Notes: generated by a model not told the origin, from the sequence alone. A stretch of DNA of 64,000 nucleotides from Voacanga thouarsii (GCA_026120185.1 JANUWF010001821.1:496001-560000), one strand, 5' to 3'. Positions 1-12,118 are shown, counted from the stretch's first letter. Numbers and translations: made by a program.

Positions 1-1205
1 TACCACACGTTAGGCCCCATAACCGAACGGTCAGCATGCCACACTTTGTGCATACCGCCGGTCAGAATGCCACACTTTGTGCAAACTGACAAAAGTAGGT
101 GATCGGCCTACTGGGCAAGATACTCCTCCTTCTCTATACCTAAACAACAACCGGGTGTCCATTCCGGCAAAACACAGTCACTCGACTGAAAAGAACACTG
201 CTAGCTCGGACCAGCACGACCCATTGGACTGACGTCCTATCTGGGAAGGACTCACCCCTCAGAGGTGGCCACCTACTGAGAGACTTACCCTAACCCCTCA
301 AAGACTAGCCCTAGTAGTCCACCCTTATTGAGTACTCAACGTAACGTATCCCACTTGGGAAAAATGAACAAATACAGTTCCACTTGAACATGGCAATTAA
401 GGGTTTCCAAAATCTTTATCAAAAACAGTTTCAGAAAGAGTTCTGAGTTTGAGTAAATCTGCTTATTAAATTTCAAATAACTCATCTAATGGAAATAAAA
501 CAGGAGACAACCCTCAATTGCCTTTACAAAAATGAGTGTCCATGCACTCTACATTTGGCTTGCCATAATTAAACATTTTTCAACAATCAGGTTTTTTATG
601 CAGGAGCTTACTTGATTCTTGCTCACAATAAATAGGTCCCTAACAGCTGACCTAACCCCACATGGCAAATACAAATCACAATCAATTTCAAGCCACAATC
701 TACTTCCTCAATTTTAAATCAACTCAACTTGCTACTACCATGATTCTAATGTCCCAAGCTTTAAGGTCAAACAATAAATAAATAGGTTTATCGGTTGAGC
801 CTAATCTGATATTTAAAATAACTAATGGTTTGGGAAATAAATTCCAAGATGTTGAAAGTTTAAATCTTGCTAAGTAAAATTTAGAGTTTATTTGATCAAG
901 AGTCCTAAGTGGTTATTAGGGAAAATAATGAGTTATTAATAATTTAGTTGTTAGAAAATAACTGATAACCAAAGTTAGTTGAAAATGAATTTTAATGAGT
1001 CTTGCTTGAAAAATAATAAATAAGTTTTAATAAGCTTTGATTAAAAGATAATAGTTAAATTTATAATAATAAGTATTTTACTAATTATGATTATTTCCAT
1101 AAAGGGCTTTAGTTGATTTCATTATTTTATAAAATATCTATATTTTTATTTTTTCTATTAAAACTATTATTTATTTGACTAAATTATCCTTTATATAAAT
1201 ATAAA
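1..1205 (-). mobile_element. Truncated family-C gypsy LTR
   Basis: This stretch matches, in order and orientation, the part of the complete family-C LTR from about 4240 to 5450. Shared landmarks are TACCACACGTT, the CCACACTTTGTGC block, and an AT-rich tail with TTATTTGACTAAA. The left end lies outside the window. The right end stops near 1205 inside the LTR, with none of the expected TTTCACA terminus, so it is broken rather than a clean insertion edge. A 31-bp tandem duplication at 28-89 is not in the other copies. No coding capacity is seen. Confidence 0.8.
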
Positions 1206-1371
1206 GATTATAATCAAAAGATTATTTCTGATCTTGAGTGGAGTTTCAATGATACCTATACCAGTTTGAAAATGCATAAAAAAGGTCCTATCACTTTTGC
1301 AAATTATCTTTCTAACAATGATCTTGAGGCTCAACTGAGAGCCCTAGTCTACATATTCTCTTTTAATGTTT
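1206..1371 (+). pseudogene. Gypsy G internal ORF, left fragment
   Basis: An open frame from GAT at 1206 runs to a stop at 1380-1382, about 58 codons, with protein-like composition (for example DLEAQLRALVYIF). It ends where copia 2 inserts. The same frame continues past the second TSD copy at 10070 for a few residues before a stop and then through broken coding-like sequence. This supports one ORF split by copia 2. The downstream polypurine tract and LTR (12133-13545) identify the owner as an Athila/Tat-like gypsy element. I do not recognise the domain; it lies in the part of such elements that follows gag or pol. No start codon is visible, because the left side is lost at the 1205 junction. 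Confidence 0.5.
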
Positions 1372-1750
1372 TGAAGGTCTAAAGCGAGAAACAAAGCACG
1401 CAGTGGAAGTAGAAAAAATTAAAAAAAGCGAAGAACAGAAGAATCCCAAACGGAGTCGGCGCCGGTTCCGGCTGCCTCAACTGGTGTCGGTCCCGCTCTG
1501 GACGGATTCTAAGGTAAAAAAAAACCTATCATTTTCTTCTTGTTCTCAAAGATGGTTGGACCGGAATGTGTGGGATTGGAGTAGGTGCACTGGTGAAAAC
1601 CTCTGGTGCAATTCCTGCAAGCCTCCTACTCCGTCTTTGCATGTATATGAATGCCAACCTCTCGATCTTCTAGTATATGGCCCGCCTAATCCCGTTTTGT
1701 GAACAACTCACAGGGCTAAGGAATATTTTCGAGAGAGAGAAAGGGGCTGT
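1372..1750 (-). repeat. Copia 2 3' LTR remnant
   Basis: This aligns with 8233-8612, the 3' part of the copia 2 5' LTR. Shared blocks include TGAAGGTCTAAAGCG, CCCGCTCTGGAC, CTTCTTGTTCTCAAAGATGG and CTCACAGGGCTAAGGAATAT. The U3-side portion is missing, so the LTR is truncated. A plus-sense open frame (1403-1702) crosses it and has a counterpart at 8323-8568, but it runs antisense to the element. GTCGGCGCCGG at 1458-1468 is one of the GC-rich cassettes described in the findings. Confidence 0.8.
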
Positions 1751-1955
1751 AGACGTGCACATAGGTACTTAAAAATAAATAGAATGCTAGAAAATAGTAG
1801 ACATTTTCATGCTTTTCTATTTTTTAAACCTAAGTGCCCAGATAATAGAATTAAACACATTAATTAATTAATTAATGATCTTGTTTAATTCTAAAATCCC
1901 TTACTATTGCAAAAATATTCCAAGAATATTAACTATTGCAAAAATATTAATGTCA
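1751..1955. other. Unassigned AT-rich interval
   Basis: This lies between the copia 2 LTR remnant and a family-A LTR. It holds a (TTAA)n-like run near 1860 and a 17-bp direct repeat, ACTATTGCAAAAATATT, at about 1903 and 1932. No coding signal is seen. It is probably decayed copia 2 interior. Confidence 0.4.
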
Positions 1956-3388
1956 TGATGTGTATAAATTTGGATATAAAAATCATAAAAAAAAATAAAC
2001 ACATTCCCAATCAAGTTTAAATTAAAACGTTAACCCCAAATTACACATATAAGCAAGCGTACTCATCATTAAGTGTAGTATAGGGTTCAAACAACTGTCG
2101 ATCTTCTAGGAATAAGTATGCATTAATCACTTTTCTTTCATTATTTAATTAACTTAATAAAGTGAACAAGAATAAAAAGGAAAATAAAAAAATAAAATAA
2201 AATAAAACATGTCAAGGATGGAGAATTATGTAACTTAAACCATTATTTTGACAAACATGACTTTAGAGTACTCAATCATTATCATAATTAATTATTCTCT
2301 TGGCATCGTGAAGGATTAAGATAGATTCACTTCATTTTCAATCTATGAAATCACTATCTTCTAGACAAATTAGCATCACATATTCCGTCTCAACTAATTC
2401 ACCCAAAAGATGCATTAAATACAATTCTTGATTAAATTTTCATATTCTGGCAAACTTAAAACATGAAATTAACCAATGAATCCATATTATGGCAGACATC
2501 AATTAACCTTTAATTACCTTATTCTTAGTAGTTAACCTTTTTTTCAAGCAGGTTAATAGAAAAAACAATCAATTAATATCATATAGCACAAGTAATTAAA
2601 TACCAAGAATAACAATTGATTAATCAAAAGATCAAAATAACTCTAAAAATCATGAATACCTAAAACAATATCAAATTATAATAAAATAATTAATATATCA
2701 TTGTTCAAGAAAAAGAAAACAAAGTAAAAGAAAGTACCTATAGACAAGCCTCCTCCTTCTTCCTTTGTAGACCCTCTTACACAATTATCCTTGATTTGGT
2801 AGAATTCCTCCTTGATTTGAGTGATTTTAAGTTTAGATTTGTGAATTCTCCCATTTTCCTTGTGTTTTTCCTCTATTTATAGGCTTTAGCAGTGCCTAAA
2901 ATCGTTCCTCTAGGGTTCTTGGCTGACTAGAAGTAGGAAAATACTAAAACTCTTCAAATTATCAAAAATTGAGGCACCGCCTTAATATCAGGGCATAGTC
3001 GGCGCCGATTGTGATCTGTTTCTTTGTCCGGTTGCTGATTTTTCTTGATTTTTGTGCCAATCTTAGAGTGCAGCCGGCGTTGGTTCCAGCACCCTAGCCG
3101 ACGTCGGTTCGGTTCTGTTTTGCTCCGTTTCACTGAATTTTTATCACCTTGAAGTGTGTACTAGCAGCATGTGGCCGGCGCCAATTCCTCTGTCATGGCT
3201 AGCGCCGCCTCTATTCTATTTTACGACGTTTTTGTCTTATTTTATCCCTAAAATCTGAAATAAAGCACAAAATACATTTCCAATGGTAAAATCTCAAATA
3301 TGAAGGAATATAACTAGTTATTGAACAAAATTTATCACAAAATAGCCTTAAATAACTTGAAAAAATATGACTAATTTACGCTCTATCA
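1956..3388 (-). mobile_element. Family-A (Athila-like) LTR, no matching TSD
   Basis: The reverse complement starts TGATAGAGCGTAAATTAG and ends ATTTATACACATCA, the termini of the Athila-like LTRs in this window. The body matches the solo LTRs at 19051 and 52510, including the ATTTGAGATTTTACC block. Neither a primer site (left) nor a polypurine tract (right) adjoins it, so it is a solo LTR or the remnant of one. The flanks TGTCA and CTTCG do not match, which suggests later rearrangement on one side. Several GGCGCC cassettes lie at 2998-3210. Confidence 0.8.
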
Positions 3389-3767
3389 CTTCGCTTGGTA
3401 TGGACCCCAAAACAAAAAAGAAAATGCAAGAAAATTACAAGGAAAATTAAAAAATTTCTCCTTGGTCCATTGATCGAGCACCCATCTGCATTGCGGTCCA
3501 CAATACCTGTTGCACTGGAACACGCACTTATGGGCAACCCAAGATCTGGACCCGCGGCCCGTGTGTAGACTGGAGCCCAAACCCAAGCCGGGGCTAGTTC
3601 CAGCGGCCTGAGTCGGCGCCGGTTCTAGTCTGACGGGCTCCTCTATTTTTTTTTTTCCTTATGTCTTCTTTTGCAGATTTTCCTCTGTTTTCCTGCAGCT
3701 TTCTTTCGATTTTTCCTATGCAACTTTTTGTACCATTGGCTCTTTGATTTCAATCCAAAATCAACAA
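3389..3767 (-). other. Copia 2 leader, part 2
   Basis: This is non-coding sequence between a family-A LTR and the family-C solo LTR. It continues the leader at 8003-8232 once the solo LTR is removed. It is GC-richer than its surroundings around 3500-3640 and contains GTCGGCGCCGG near 3612. The minus-strand frame at 3386-3586 crosses the LTR edge and shows no known domain, so I do not call it a gene. Confidence 0.55.
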
Positions 3768-6075
3768 TGCAACACCCCACTATCTAGGCCTGTCAGGACC
3801 GGAGATGTCGCTCCGTCCAATGGATAAGAGGTCTTTATAACTAGGTCACACCAATGAAAATCAAACAATACCTTAAAATTTAAACTTATTACAACCCAAA
3901 ATTTAAGAACAACTCCAAAATAAATTGTTTACAATCATCTCTCAAAACAATACATAAACTAAATAACACAATGCCTTCAAAGCAGGCAACAAACTAGCTA
4001 CTCATGTCCACAGTAGGATCGACCTGAAAACATTGCATAAAGGTGATGAGATAAACATCTCAGTAAGCCAGTGTGTGCTTTGAGTGTTTAGGTAAAACAG
4101 TTTATGAATATAGGTTATAAAAATTGCATAAGGGAGAGAGCAAGCAAGCAATAACTAAGGTTAAAATAAAGAGTGGCTTTTTCCTCTTTTCAAACCATAC
4201 AAGTGCGCAATAAATACAACCACTCAAATGGGTGGCCATGGGTTACCACACGTTGGGCCTCATGACTATATAACGGTCAGAATGCCACACTTTGTGCAGA
4301 CTGACAAAAGGTAGGTGTACGGCCTATTGGGTAAGATACTTCTCCTTTCCTACACCTAAACAAACCGGTTGCCACTCTGAAAACACACAGTCCACATGAC
4401 TGAAATTTGCTAGCTCGGACCGGTATGACTAAGTAGTACTGTCACTTCTTCAAGTTGAGTTCATCTTCTGGAGGTGGTCTTCTGCCAAAAGACTCGCTCT
4501 TACTCTTCAAAACTAGTACTACTAGCCTACCCTTATTGAGTACTTAACGTTGATTGTCCTACTTGGGAGAAAACTAATAAAACATTGTTTTATTTAAAAA
4601 TAGCAATTAAGGGTTTCTAAAATTCATGTCAAAGTTGGTTTTAGAAAGAGTTTGGTATTTGAGCAAAACTACTTGTTGATTTTCAAATAATTTGTTTGAC
4701 TGAAACAAAAAAGGAAACAGTCCTTAATTGCCTTTACAAAATTGAGTGTCCACACACTTCACGTTTGGCTTGCCATAGTAACCTTTTGTCATCAAATAAG
4801 TTTTATGCAGGAGCTTACCTGATCCTTTGCTTGAGCTAATTCAAAGATCTTTCAAAGTCGACCTAACCCCGCCTGGGGTAAACACTAGCCATATGGTTAA
4901 ACTCAAGCTATATTCACTTTCATAAATAATCCTAGTTCAACTTATTACAATCATGACCCTAATATCCTAAGCTTTAAGGGTAGATGATAAACGTTTTTGT
5001 AAAAGAAGTCTAGCTTGATAAGTGAAAATAACTAGGGGTTGTAAAATAACTACTAATAAGTTATAGGTTCAAATATAAATCTTTGTTATTAATAAACCAG
5101 GGTTTATTTGATGAAGGATCCTAAGTCCTAGATGATATTATTAAAATAAATAATAAATTATTACTAATCTCTTAATTAATAATTAATAGTTAGAAAATAA
5201 TTAATAAATAAAATTAATAATAAGTATATTTTAATAAATTTTGATCAAAAGATAATAAATAAATTTCAATAGTATTTATGAATATATGGCCTACAAGATT
5301 AATATTTTACCTATTATTATTATTTATTTAAAAGGCTTTAGTTAATATTGTTATTATTATACATAAATATTTACATATATTATTTTTAATAAAAGATATC
5401 ATTTATTCAGCTAAAATCTCACTATTTCATGTAATATTCCAACTCTAAGGCTTCCTAGAGTTTTTGAAATTATTGAGGGAAAATATAGTTTTAATTTTGA
5501 TTAACGTAATAAAATCAACTAATTAAAATATCTTAGGTTCAACAAGGTCATGATCATAACTCTCCTATTGCTAACAATAATCATGAACATAAAATCCAAC
5601 ATCAATCATCAAACTATTCCATTCATGAATAAAGGCTTAAATCCATACCTACTAGCATATGGTTAAATCTCTACTAAGCATAATCATATACATAGCTTTA
5701 ACAAGAATACAAGAACATAAAACCCTCTTCATCAAAGGTGACATAATATCTAGCATGCTTAACCATCCAACTCACTCAAGACATGAAAACATGCATCGAT
5801 CCACAAGAAAAACTTAACCATGGCAAAACATCCTCATGCTCTAATCTCAACTCCTTCATACAAACACATACTCAATTCCCCAATCATATTCTATCCTTTT
5901 CTAACAACATCCAAGAGACATGATTTTAGAATTAAGGAGAGGAGAGGGTTAAAGAGACATACTTGTTTGATGACTACCTTGATGAAGATTTAAGGGAATC
6001 CACACGCTTAGGAGACTTGAATCGTCCAAGAAAGAAGAAGAAAAACGGCCATGGTTGAAACAACCATTTTGGCAA

Positions 6076-6097
6076 AGAGAGAGAGAGAGAGAGAGAG
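6076..6097. repeat. (GA)n microsatellite in family-C LTR
   Basis: A pure GA run of about 22 bases. It is the counterpart of the (CT)n runs at 25762-25795 and 47786-47831, about 1.9 kb from the LTR start in every copy. On the element's sense strand a TATA-like AATATACTAAT lies just upstream. Confidence 0.95.
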
Positions 6098-7687
6098 TAT
6101 TAGTATATTATGTTAAAGATTGAAGGAAGGAAGATTATCAAAATCATTCTTGGTTACCTTGAGAGAGTTCTTGAATCTTCAAGAAAAATTCTGGTTTTTG
6201 ATCCGATAGCAGAATTTTGTTTTCAATGTTTGATGTTATAAAATATAGAAATGGACTCTAGAGAGTGAGTAGACGTGATCTGGAGTTTTTGGAAGGGATT
6301 GGACGTTTTTGGAGTGGTCTTAGGCTTGGAGAATGATGGTGTGTGTTCTTGGTGTTCTTGGGAAAATTGAGAGAATAGAGAGAATGTTGGACAAAATTGT
6401 TGAAATGTGTTGGCCGAATGGTTAAAGGAATTCTTGTGATTGGATTTTCAAATTAGGGAAAAGAGGAAAATCTGATCATTTGAATTTCAAAAAGAGTAAT
6501 TCATGGAGTGAATTAAGGTAGAAGTTATGGCAGAGTGGTTTGATTGATAGAGGTTCTTTGGGAGTTTCAATGGCCGACTGGATTGCTAAGGTTTTGCTGA
6601 GATGAATGAGGTTTGAAGTGGTTATAGGGTGGCTGAAATGTTGAGTGCAATGGTGGGGAAACTTCTGGTTGTTTGAAGCTTAATCCATGGAAGTTTTCAT
6701 GGAGCAATTTGCTGAAATTTTGAATTCTAATTGGAAGCTTGATTGGAGTAATTGAAGAAGGAATTTAAGGAGTAGCTATGGTGTTCATTTGTGTAGATCA
6801 ATGGAGGAGGTGATGAAGTTCAGTTCATGGCTGACCAAGGTTAATTTCACAGAAAGTTGAAGTGATTTTCAAATAAGGTTTGAAGAGGGAGCAAGGCTGG
6901 AATTTCTGGTTTAATTTTCGAATGGCTTGCTAGAATTTTTGTGCAGTTTTTTCTGCAATACTCCAGCTGACTTGTAGTGAGTTTGAAAAGGTAGTGGAGG
7001 GTCCTTTAAGGCTGGTTTCTAGCATTCTTTATGGAGGAAAGATAGAGTTAAATTACTGGTTTGAAAGGTAGAAGAAACAGCTTGGTTTTTGGCCTGCCAT
7101 GCTGCGAAACTATCCAGGAATTTTTCCTAGTTTGCACAGCTTTTGTGCAGTCTGAATTTTGGCAAAGGATTTCAGTCTTCAAGCTGAACAAATTAGCTAT
7201 TTTTCTAGCAGCATTTGAGTGAGAAAAATGGCTGAAGTTTTGAAAAGCTGAACTGACCAAGAAGCTGGAAAATTTCCAGATTGCTGCCATGAAGAGGATG
7301 AACACTTATGGAGTGGAGTTTGAAGGTTCAACCAGGGAGATTAATTCTCTTAGGAACCTTTCTTAACTCATTTCCTATTTTCAGTCAAAACTCTATCCTC
7401 TAAGAGCCATTTTTGAAATTCCAAGATCAATAAACCTTGCTGAATTTTCTGAAATTAAAACATGGATTTGGATAATTGAACAATCTTAATTGGTGAAGAA
7501 TTTAAGGTAAGTTAGGGAACAAATGGGCATGAATCCCTTAAGAATTCTTGTAGGATATAAGAATAAGATTAAGACATTCCCTTCATGTCTCCCCTAGGAC
7601 AACACTCCTACTTCTTCTTATGGCATGCAAGGGCCGAAAATATTCCACCTTTCATAAAATAAAATTTAATCATGATAAAACTTAATT

Positions 7688-7755
7688 GGTGGGATTTGAA
7701 CTCAAGACCTTAGAGACTAATTCCAAAGCTCTAACCACTAAACCACAACAACTCT
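7688..7755 (-). other. tRNA-like module in family-C LTR, copy 1
   Basis: On the minus strand there is an A-box-like TGGTTTAGTGGTTAGAGC and, about 35 bases on, a B-box-like GAGTTCAAATCCC. Between them lies a stretch that can pair as an anticodon-type stem. The spacing is tRNA-like, but I cannot form a convincing complete acceptor stem. I read it as a tRNA-derived or SINE-like insertion, not a functional tRNA gene. The same module sits at the same place in the other two full copies. Confidence 0.6.
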
Positions 7756-8002
7756 TATTCTTATTTTCTCTTCTAAATATTCTTCCTATTTAATCCTTAA
7801 GCTATCTCCCTATTTTCACTTAAAGCAAAATTACCATTTTACCATTCCTACTCAATAAGCACAACTAAACTTTCTAGACTATAAATCACAATTCTAAAGC
7901 ACATATAAATCATTCAAATGTATATTTATGCGTGCTAGAAAATATAATATGCATCCCGACCCCTTACTCTAGGGTTGGTTTTAGTTGGGGTTTCACAAAC
8001 AA

Positions 8003-8218
8003 GACCAAAAAACAACAATCACCTATACCCATTAACATAGGGCTTATACGATTTGCTAAGGAAAATAGTAAATTACAAATCTCCTATACCTCCATCAGAG
8101 AGGTTTAATAGAGAATCTATCCAAACCAAAAACAGTGAAGGATTACAATTTAATCACACATATGTGTCTATTTTTATTAACTAAATGCATGCTTCCTATA
8201 TTTTCACAAAACCTTCAT
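8003..8218 (-). other. Copia 2 leader, part 1
   Basis: Non-coding sequence just downstream (minus strand) of the copia 2 primer site, cut off at 8002 by the family-C solo LTR. No gag start or domain is visible. Confidence 0.55.
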
Positions 8219-8230
8219 GCTCTGATACTA
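8219..8230 (-). other. Copia 2 primer-binding site
   Basis: The minus strand reads AGTATCAGAGCATG two bases after the LTR end. This is close to TGGTATCAGAGC, the site complementary to the 3' end of initiator tRNA-Met used by many plant copia and gypsy elements; the first bases have changed. Its position fixes 8233-10065 as a 5' LTR. Confidence 0.75.
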
Positions 8231-8232
8231 TT

Positions 8233-10065
8233 TGAAGGTCTAAAGCGGGAAACAAAGCACGTAGCAGAAGCAAAAAAAAAAAAAACTGGAAAAAGTGAAG
8301 AACAGAAAAATCCCGAACGGAGTTGGTGCCGATTCTGGCAACCTCAGCTGCCGCCAGTCCCGCTCTGGACAGATTTCGGGGTAAAAAAAACCTAACCTTT
8401 TCTTCTTGTTCTCAAAGATGGCTGGACCGGAATGTGTGGGACTGGGGTAAGTACACTGGTGGAAACCTCTGGTGCGATTCCTGTAAGCCTCCTACTCCGT
8501 CCTTGAATGTATATGAATGCCAACCTCTCGATCTTCTAGTACATGGCCCTCCTAATCTCATTTGGTGAACAACTCACAGGGCTAAGGAATATTTTTGAGA
8601 GAGAGAAATGGGCTGTACATTTTTCTTACTCAGAGAAAAAGCAGTGAAAAAAATGTTCTTTCTAGACACAGAAAAGAGGCAGTCCAAAACCAACGTCCTT
8701 CTCTATTCTCCTGTTTAACCTAAATAAAATCTTAGGTTAAACTGGATTGGCCTATTGGACTCTTAGTTTAGCCTTTTGGACTTAAATTAATTATTCTAAT
8801 TAGAACCAAATAAATTGCCCAATAAATAATTAATTTTTCAGCCTAAATAAACTAGTCCAATTAACAAGCCTATATTATTCCTAGGTCAGTCTTTGATTAT
8901 TCAAATTGGGCCAAAGCCCTGAACAATTAATTAACCCACCAAACTAATTTAATTAATTCTCTCTCTCCATGGACCTTTATTTTATTCTAGCCCAATAATT
9001 AAATCAGATTACTTAAATAAAATAAAATAAATTTAATTTAATTTAAGACCAATTTCTTAGCCTGTATTTAATTAGGACTCACGGTCTATATTGGGGACTA
9101 AAAGACACACCGCATTGCTACTAAAATGACCAAAATACCCTTGCCATATAAATAGCTGTATTTCGCATTTTAATATTTTCTAATATCACTATAAGGACAT
9201 ATTGACCCCAAGGACAATGCTGCATTAACAAAGTCTCCAATCTACAGGTGTAATGACTAAAATACCCCTATATACATCGCCATACATTTAGAGAGGAGGA
9301 AATGTACTAACCCTCTCTACATGACATCTACCATCCTTAGACTTCTAGTCCAATGATCCACGACTTCTTGGATTGTTTCCACTTTCCAAAGGAGCTACCC
9401 TAAAGCAAACATCCAAGTCATGTTTCTTAGGGCCCTAGATATTTAGATCATTCAGACAACCACAAAGGGCGATATAGTATAGAAACTATCTTGTACAAGT
9501 CTGTCTTAACTGACTAATCACACATACCCAACATGCAAGTCTATTGGTTCTACAATAAAACCTCAACTATAGCATACCAAAGTACATGCTTCCAGCTTCG
9601 TCAGACCACCAACTCATACTCAAGTCATCGAGTACTAGTCCACGCTGTAGTAGTAATAGTCTAGGTTTCTACCATATAGTACTTTAAGAAACCACTACTA
9701 CAGGTCATGTTCTACGTATTCAAAATACGCTTATGTCATGAAGTGAGTGGACTACTCACTGGTTAAAGGTAAGCCATTCCCCATTTGGAATTCACAATAT
9801 AATAACCTAGACATGATAAGATTCCCATTCTTATCAATTGGTTAAGATCAAACATTTATATGTTAAGTAACCCGTGATTCATACCTTACTGTGAAAGACC
9901 ACCATTCACATGGACCATTTACTTAAACACAATGGGTCTTTTTCAAATGAAATTGTGCACAAATAAAAATGTAAATTCACAAATAATTTCTGAAAATAAA
10001 TTCTTTTATTAAAACATTCGATATTTGCATCAGAAACCTAATCTAATAGGGCATATTTTCCAACA
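8233..10065 (-). repeat. Copia 2 5' LTR
   Basis: On the minus strand it starts TGTTGGAAAATATGCCC and ends TAGACCTTCA, 1833 bp, followed by a primer site. It is the only full-length copy of this LTR family here. The copia 1 LTR halves (32740-33293 and 43846-45020) align to its 5' and 3' parts: CTTTAACCAGTGAGTA and GTTGGGTATGTG lie in the first half, GGTAGCTCC in the second. A GC-rich cassette lies near 8320-8360. An antisense frame at 8323-8568 resembles the one at 1403-1702. Confidence 0.88.
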
Positions 10066-10070
10066 TGTTT

Positions 10071-12118
10071 TTCCCTAGGTGAGTGGTTTTAATGAGGCCC
10101 AAGTTATTGATGTTTACTAGGATGCTTAGTACTTCGCTAATTCTTCTCACGCTACTTATTATTCAATCTATGAGGGATGTGGTCTATTCTAGACTCTCTA
10201 CTAAGGCCTTTGTGTTTTCCTTGGTCATGCATATCCTTTAAGTCTTTAGAGTAAGTTTTGATGGAGAGTTGATGAGACTACTGTTGGTAGGGATGTAGTA
10301 ACTGAGCACACATTGGTGAGTTGTGGCTATAAGTTTAATAAGGGGGAGAGCCGATGGATGAGACCCTTTGAGATGCAGCATTTAGGTATAGACAAGCTAT
10401 CTCCTGAGGAAGAGGAGGATCGATCAGGCTCTACAAGCACTAAGGCCACACGTTAGTACTTCTCGCTCTTCTGATCCCTTTGAGACTGAGATACGCACCT
10501 AGCTATAATAGTTGAGAGTAGGGATGGAGACTTAGACGACTATATTTCTATAGTTGCATAATTCTATAGAGGTAATGCAAATGAGACAGGATGATCAGGA
10601 GTAGCAGTGGGCCACATAAATACAACAGTTTCAAGAAGATGCCCAAGTTGGAGCTAGAGAAGGCTATGAGGACATTAATGCTGTAGGTGATGCTGATCAT
10701 TCTGCTGATGTTGGAATTGCTAATGTTGATATTAATGATGATGATGCTTGAGCATCATGTTTCCATTCTTTATCTTTCTTTTTTCTCTTTAGATTTTCAT
10801 TCATTTTCTTTAGGTTTAGGTTTATGCTTATTATTCTAATGTTTTTGTTTTAGTTTATTTTCCTTTCCTATTTTATGCTTTGTTTTATCTTTTATTTTTA
10901 GATTTGCACTATTGTTAAAATTATCAATGCTCTTCTTGATGCAATTCAGCTAACTTTGTGGCTTTTGAGGAATCAATTGGCTTTGGAGAGTATTTCCCTT
11001 TTCTCTTTCCTCCTTTATTCTTTTTAGTTCATTTGGATATGCTTTTCCTTATGATATTTTGGCTATTGACGATAATGTCCAACTTATATGTGGGTGAGGG
11101 ATTATTGTTTGCTCTTGTAAAAGGAATTTGCTAAAATTTTTAACATTAGACTAAAATTTTTGAGTTTTGAGTTTTAAGTGTGGACTAAAAGTGGACTAAA
11201 TTTTTGTAGATTTATTAAGTTTTTATCTAAGATAAAATTTTCATTATTCTTGTTTTTGATTAAGAATTTTGTGTGATATTTATTTGATTGAGTTGAGTTT
11301 GTGTAAATTTGCTTATTTAGTGTGATATGAGTAAGTCTTGAGAATTTAAGTTAACCTTATTTTTTCTTTAGTAGTTGAAAGTACTCTTTCTTGTAATTTT
11401 TGGTTAAAAGATGATATGATGAAGTCTAAGTAGAGAGTATTGATTGACTTGTGTTTTATCCTTCTAAACTTATCTGAATTTTGAGTAAAAAAAGGGTTAG
11501 TGATATTTAAAAATAAATGATTAAGAAAATTTTTGAATTTTGAATGAGAGTAAGAAGGGATATATGTAACCATTTTGAAAAAAGTGAGAAGAAAAAAAAA
11601 GTCCTGGAATGTAAAGCGCATATCTTTTGGCGAAAAACAATGAGCGAAAAAAATGAAAATGTTTTGAAAGGGGACCAATACGGTGAGTACAGAGAAATCC
11701 ATTCTATGAGGCTAAATTCCCTAAGTTTTTGAGGGGAAAAAAAAGAGAAGAAAAATGAGTGATGATTGCCCTGTTTTACTTCTTAAAGTTTGGAAGAGTT
11801 TGGAGTTTAAAGTCATGAAACATTAGTTGGTATGATAATCTTAACTTATATTAATTATATTTTCTATTTAGCTTTGGTTGCAAGAATGGGTGGTTTTCAA
11901 CAAGGAGGAATTGTTTAACTTAACTTTGATACCCTTGTTTATATCTGTCTAAATAGGTGAATTTACATAAGTTAGCTTTCTTGAATGAATGTTGATTAGG
12001 ATTCTTAAGTGGAAAGAAGGCTAATTTCTTTGCTATGTTCTTGAGTTAATTTCTTGTTTTAGAGATAGTTTGTTTGTGGTATTAAATGACTTGTTTACTT
12101 GAGGACAAGCAAAGTTTC
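10071..12118 (+). pseudogene. Gypsy G 3' internal region
   Basis: This continues the ORF fragment at 1206-1371 beyond copia 2. Coding-like patches with many stops and frame changes run to about 10751. The last is an open stretch from 10620 to a stop at 10749-10751, with a run of aspartates before the end (INDDDA). From 10752 to 12118 the sequence is T-rich and non-coding, as expected for the long spacer between the last ORF and the polypurine tract in Athila/Tat-type elements. The small frames at 11346-11732, on both strands, are composition artefacts. I do not recognise a named domain. Confidence 0.55.

Larger units (their letters stand above)
3768..7997 (-). mobile_element. Solo LTR, family C (4.2 kb), TSD AACAA
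   Basis: The minus-strand sequence runs from TGTGAAACCCCAACT (7997) to a GTGGGGTGTTGCA edge (3768). Five-base direct repeats AACAA flank it exactly (3763-3767 and 7998-8002), with no internal region. This is the signature of a solo LTR left by recombination between the two LTRs of a full element. The R-U5-like end carries the GACATC block shared with family B and the LARD. It is inserted in the leader of copia 2. Internal landmarks are a (GA)n run at 6076-6097, an inverted repeat at 7133-7149 and a tRNA-like module at 7688-7755. Small minus-strand frames such as 7048-7305 lack conservation in the sister copies. Confidence 0.93.
1372..10065 (-). mobile_element. Copia 2, internally deleted copia element, with TSD
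   Basis: Both edges carry the same five bases, TGTTT, at 1367-1371 and 10066-10070. Read on the minus strand, the element has a 5' LTR (10065 to 8233), a primer site, a short leader split by a family-C solo LTR, more leader (3767-3389), a family-A LTR, an unassigned stretch, and a 3' LTR remnant (about 1750 to 1372). No gag, integrase or RT is visible, so nearly the whole coding region is gone. The two LTR pieces share their 3' ends (TGAAGGTCTAAAGCG in plus sense). It interrupts gypsy G. Confidence 0.85.

Noticed and set aside
11346..11732. Overlapping frames on both strands in T-rich sequence
   Set aside because: Low-complexity composition, no domain, and placed in the spacer before the polypurine tract of gypsy G.
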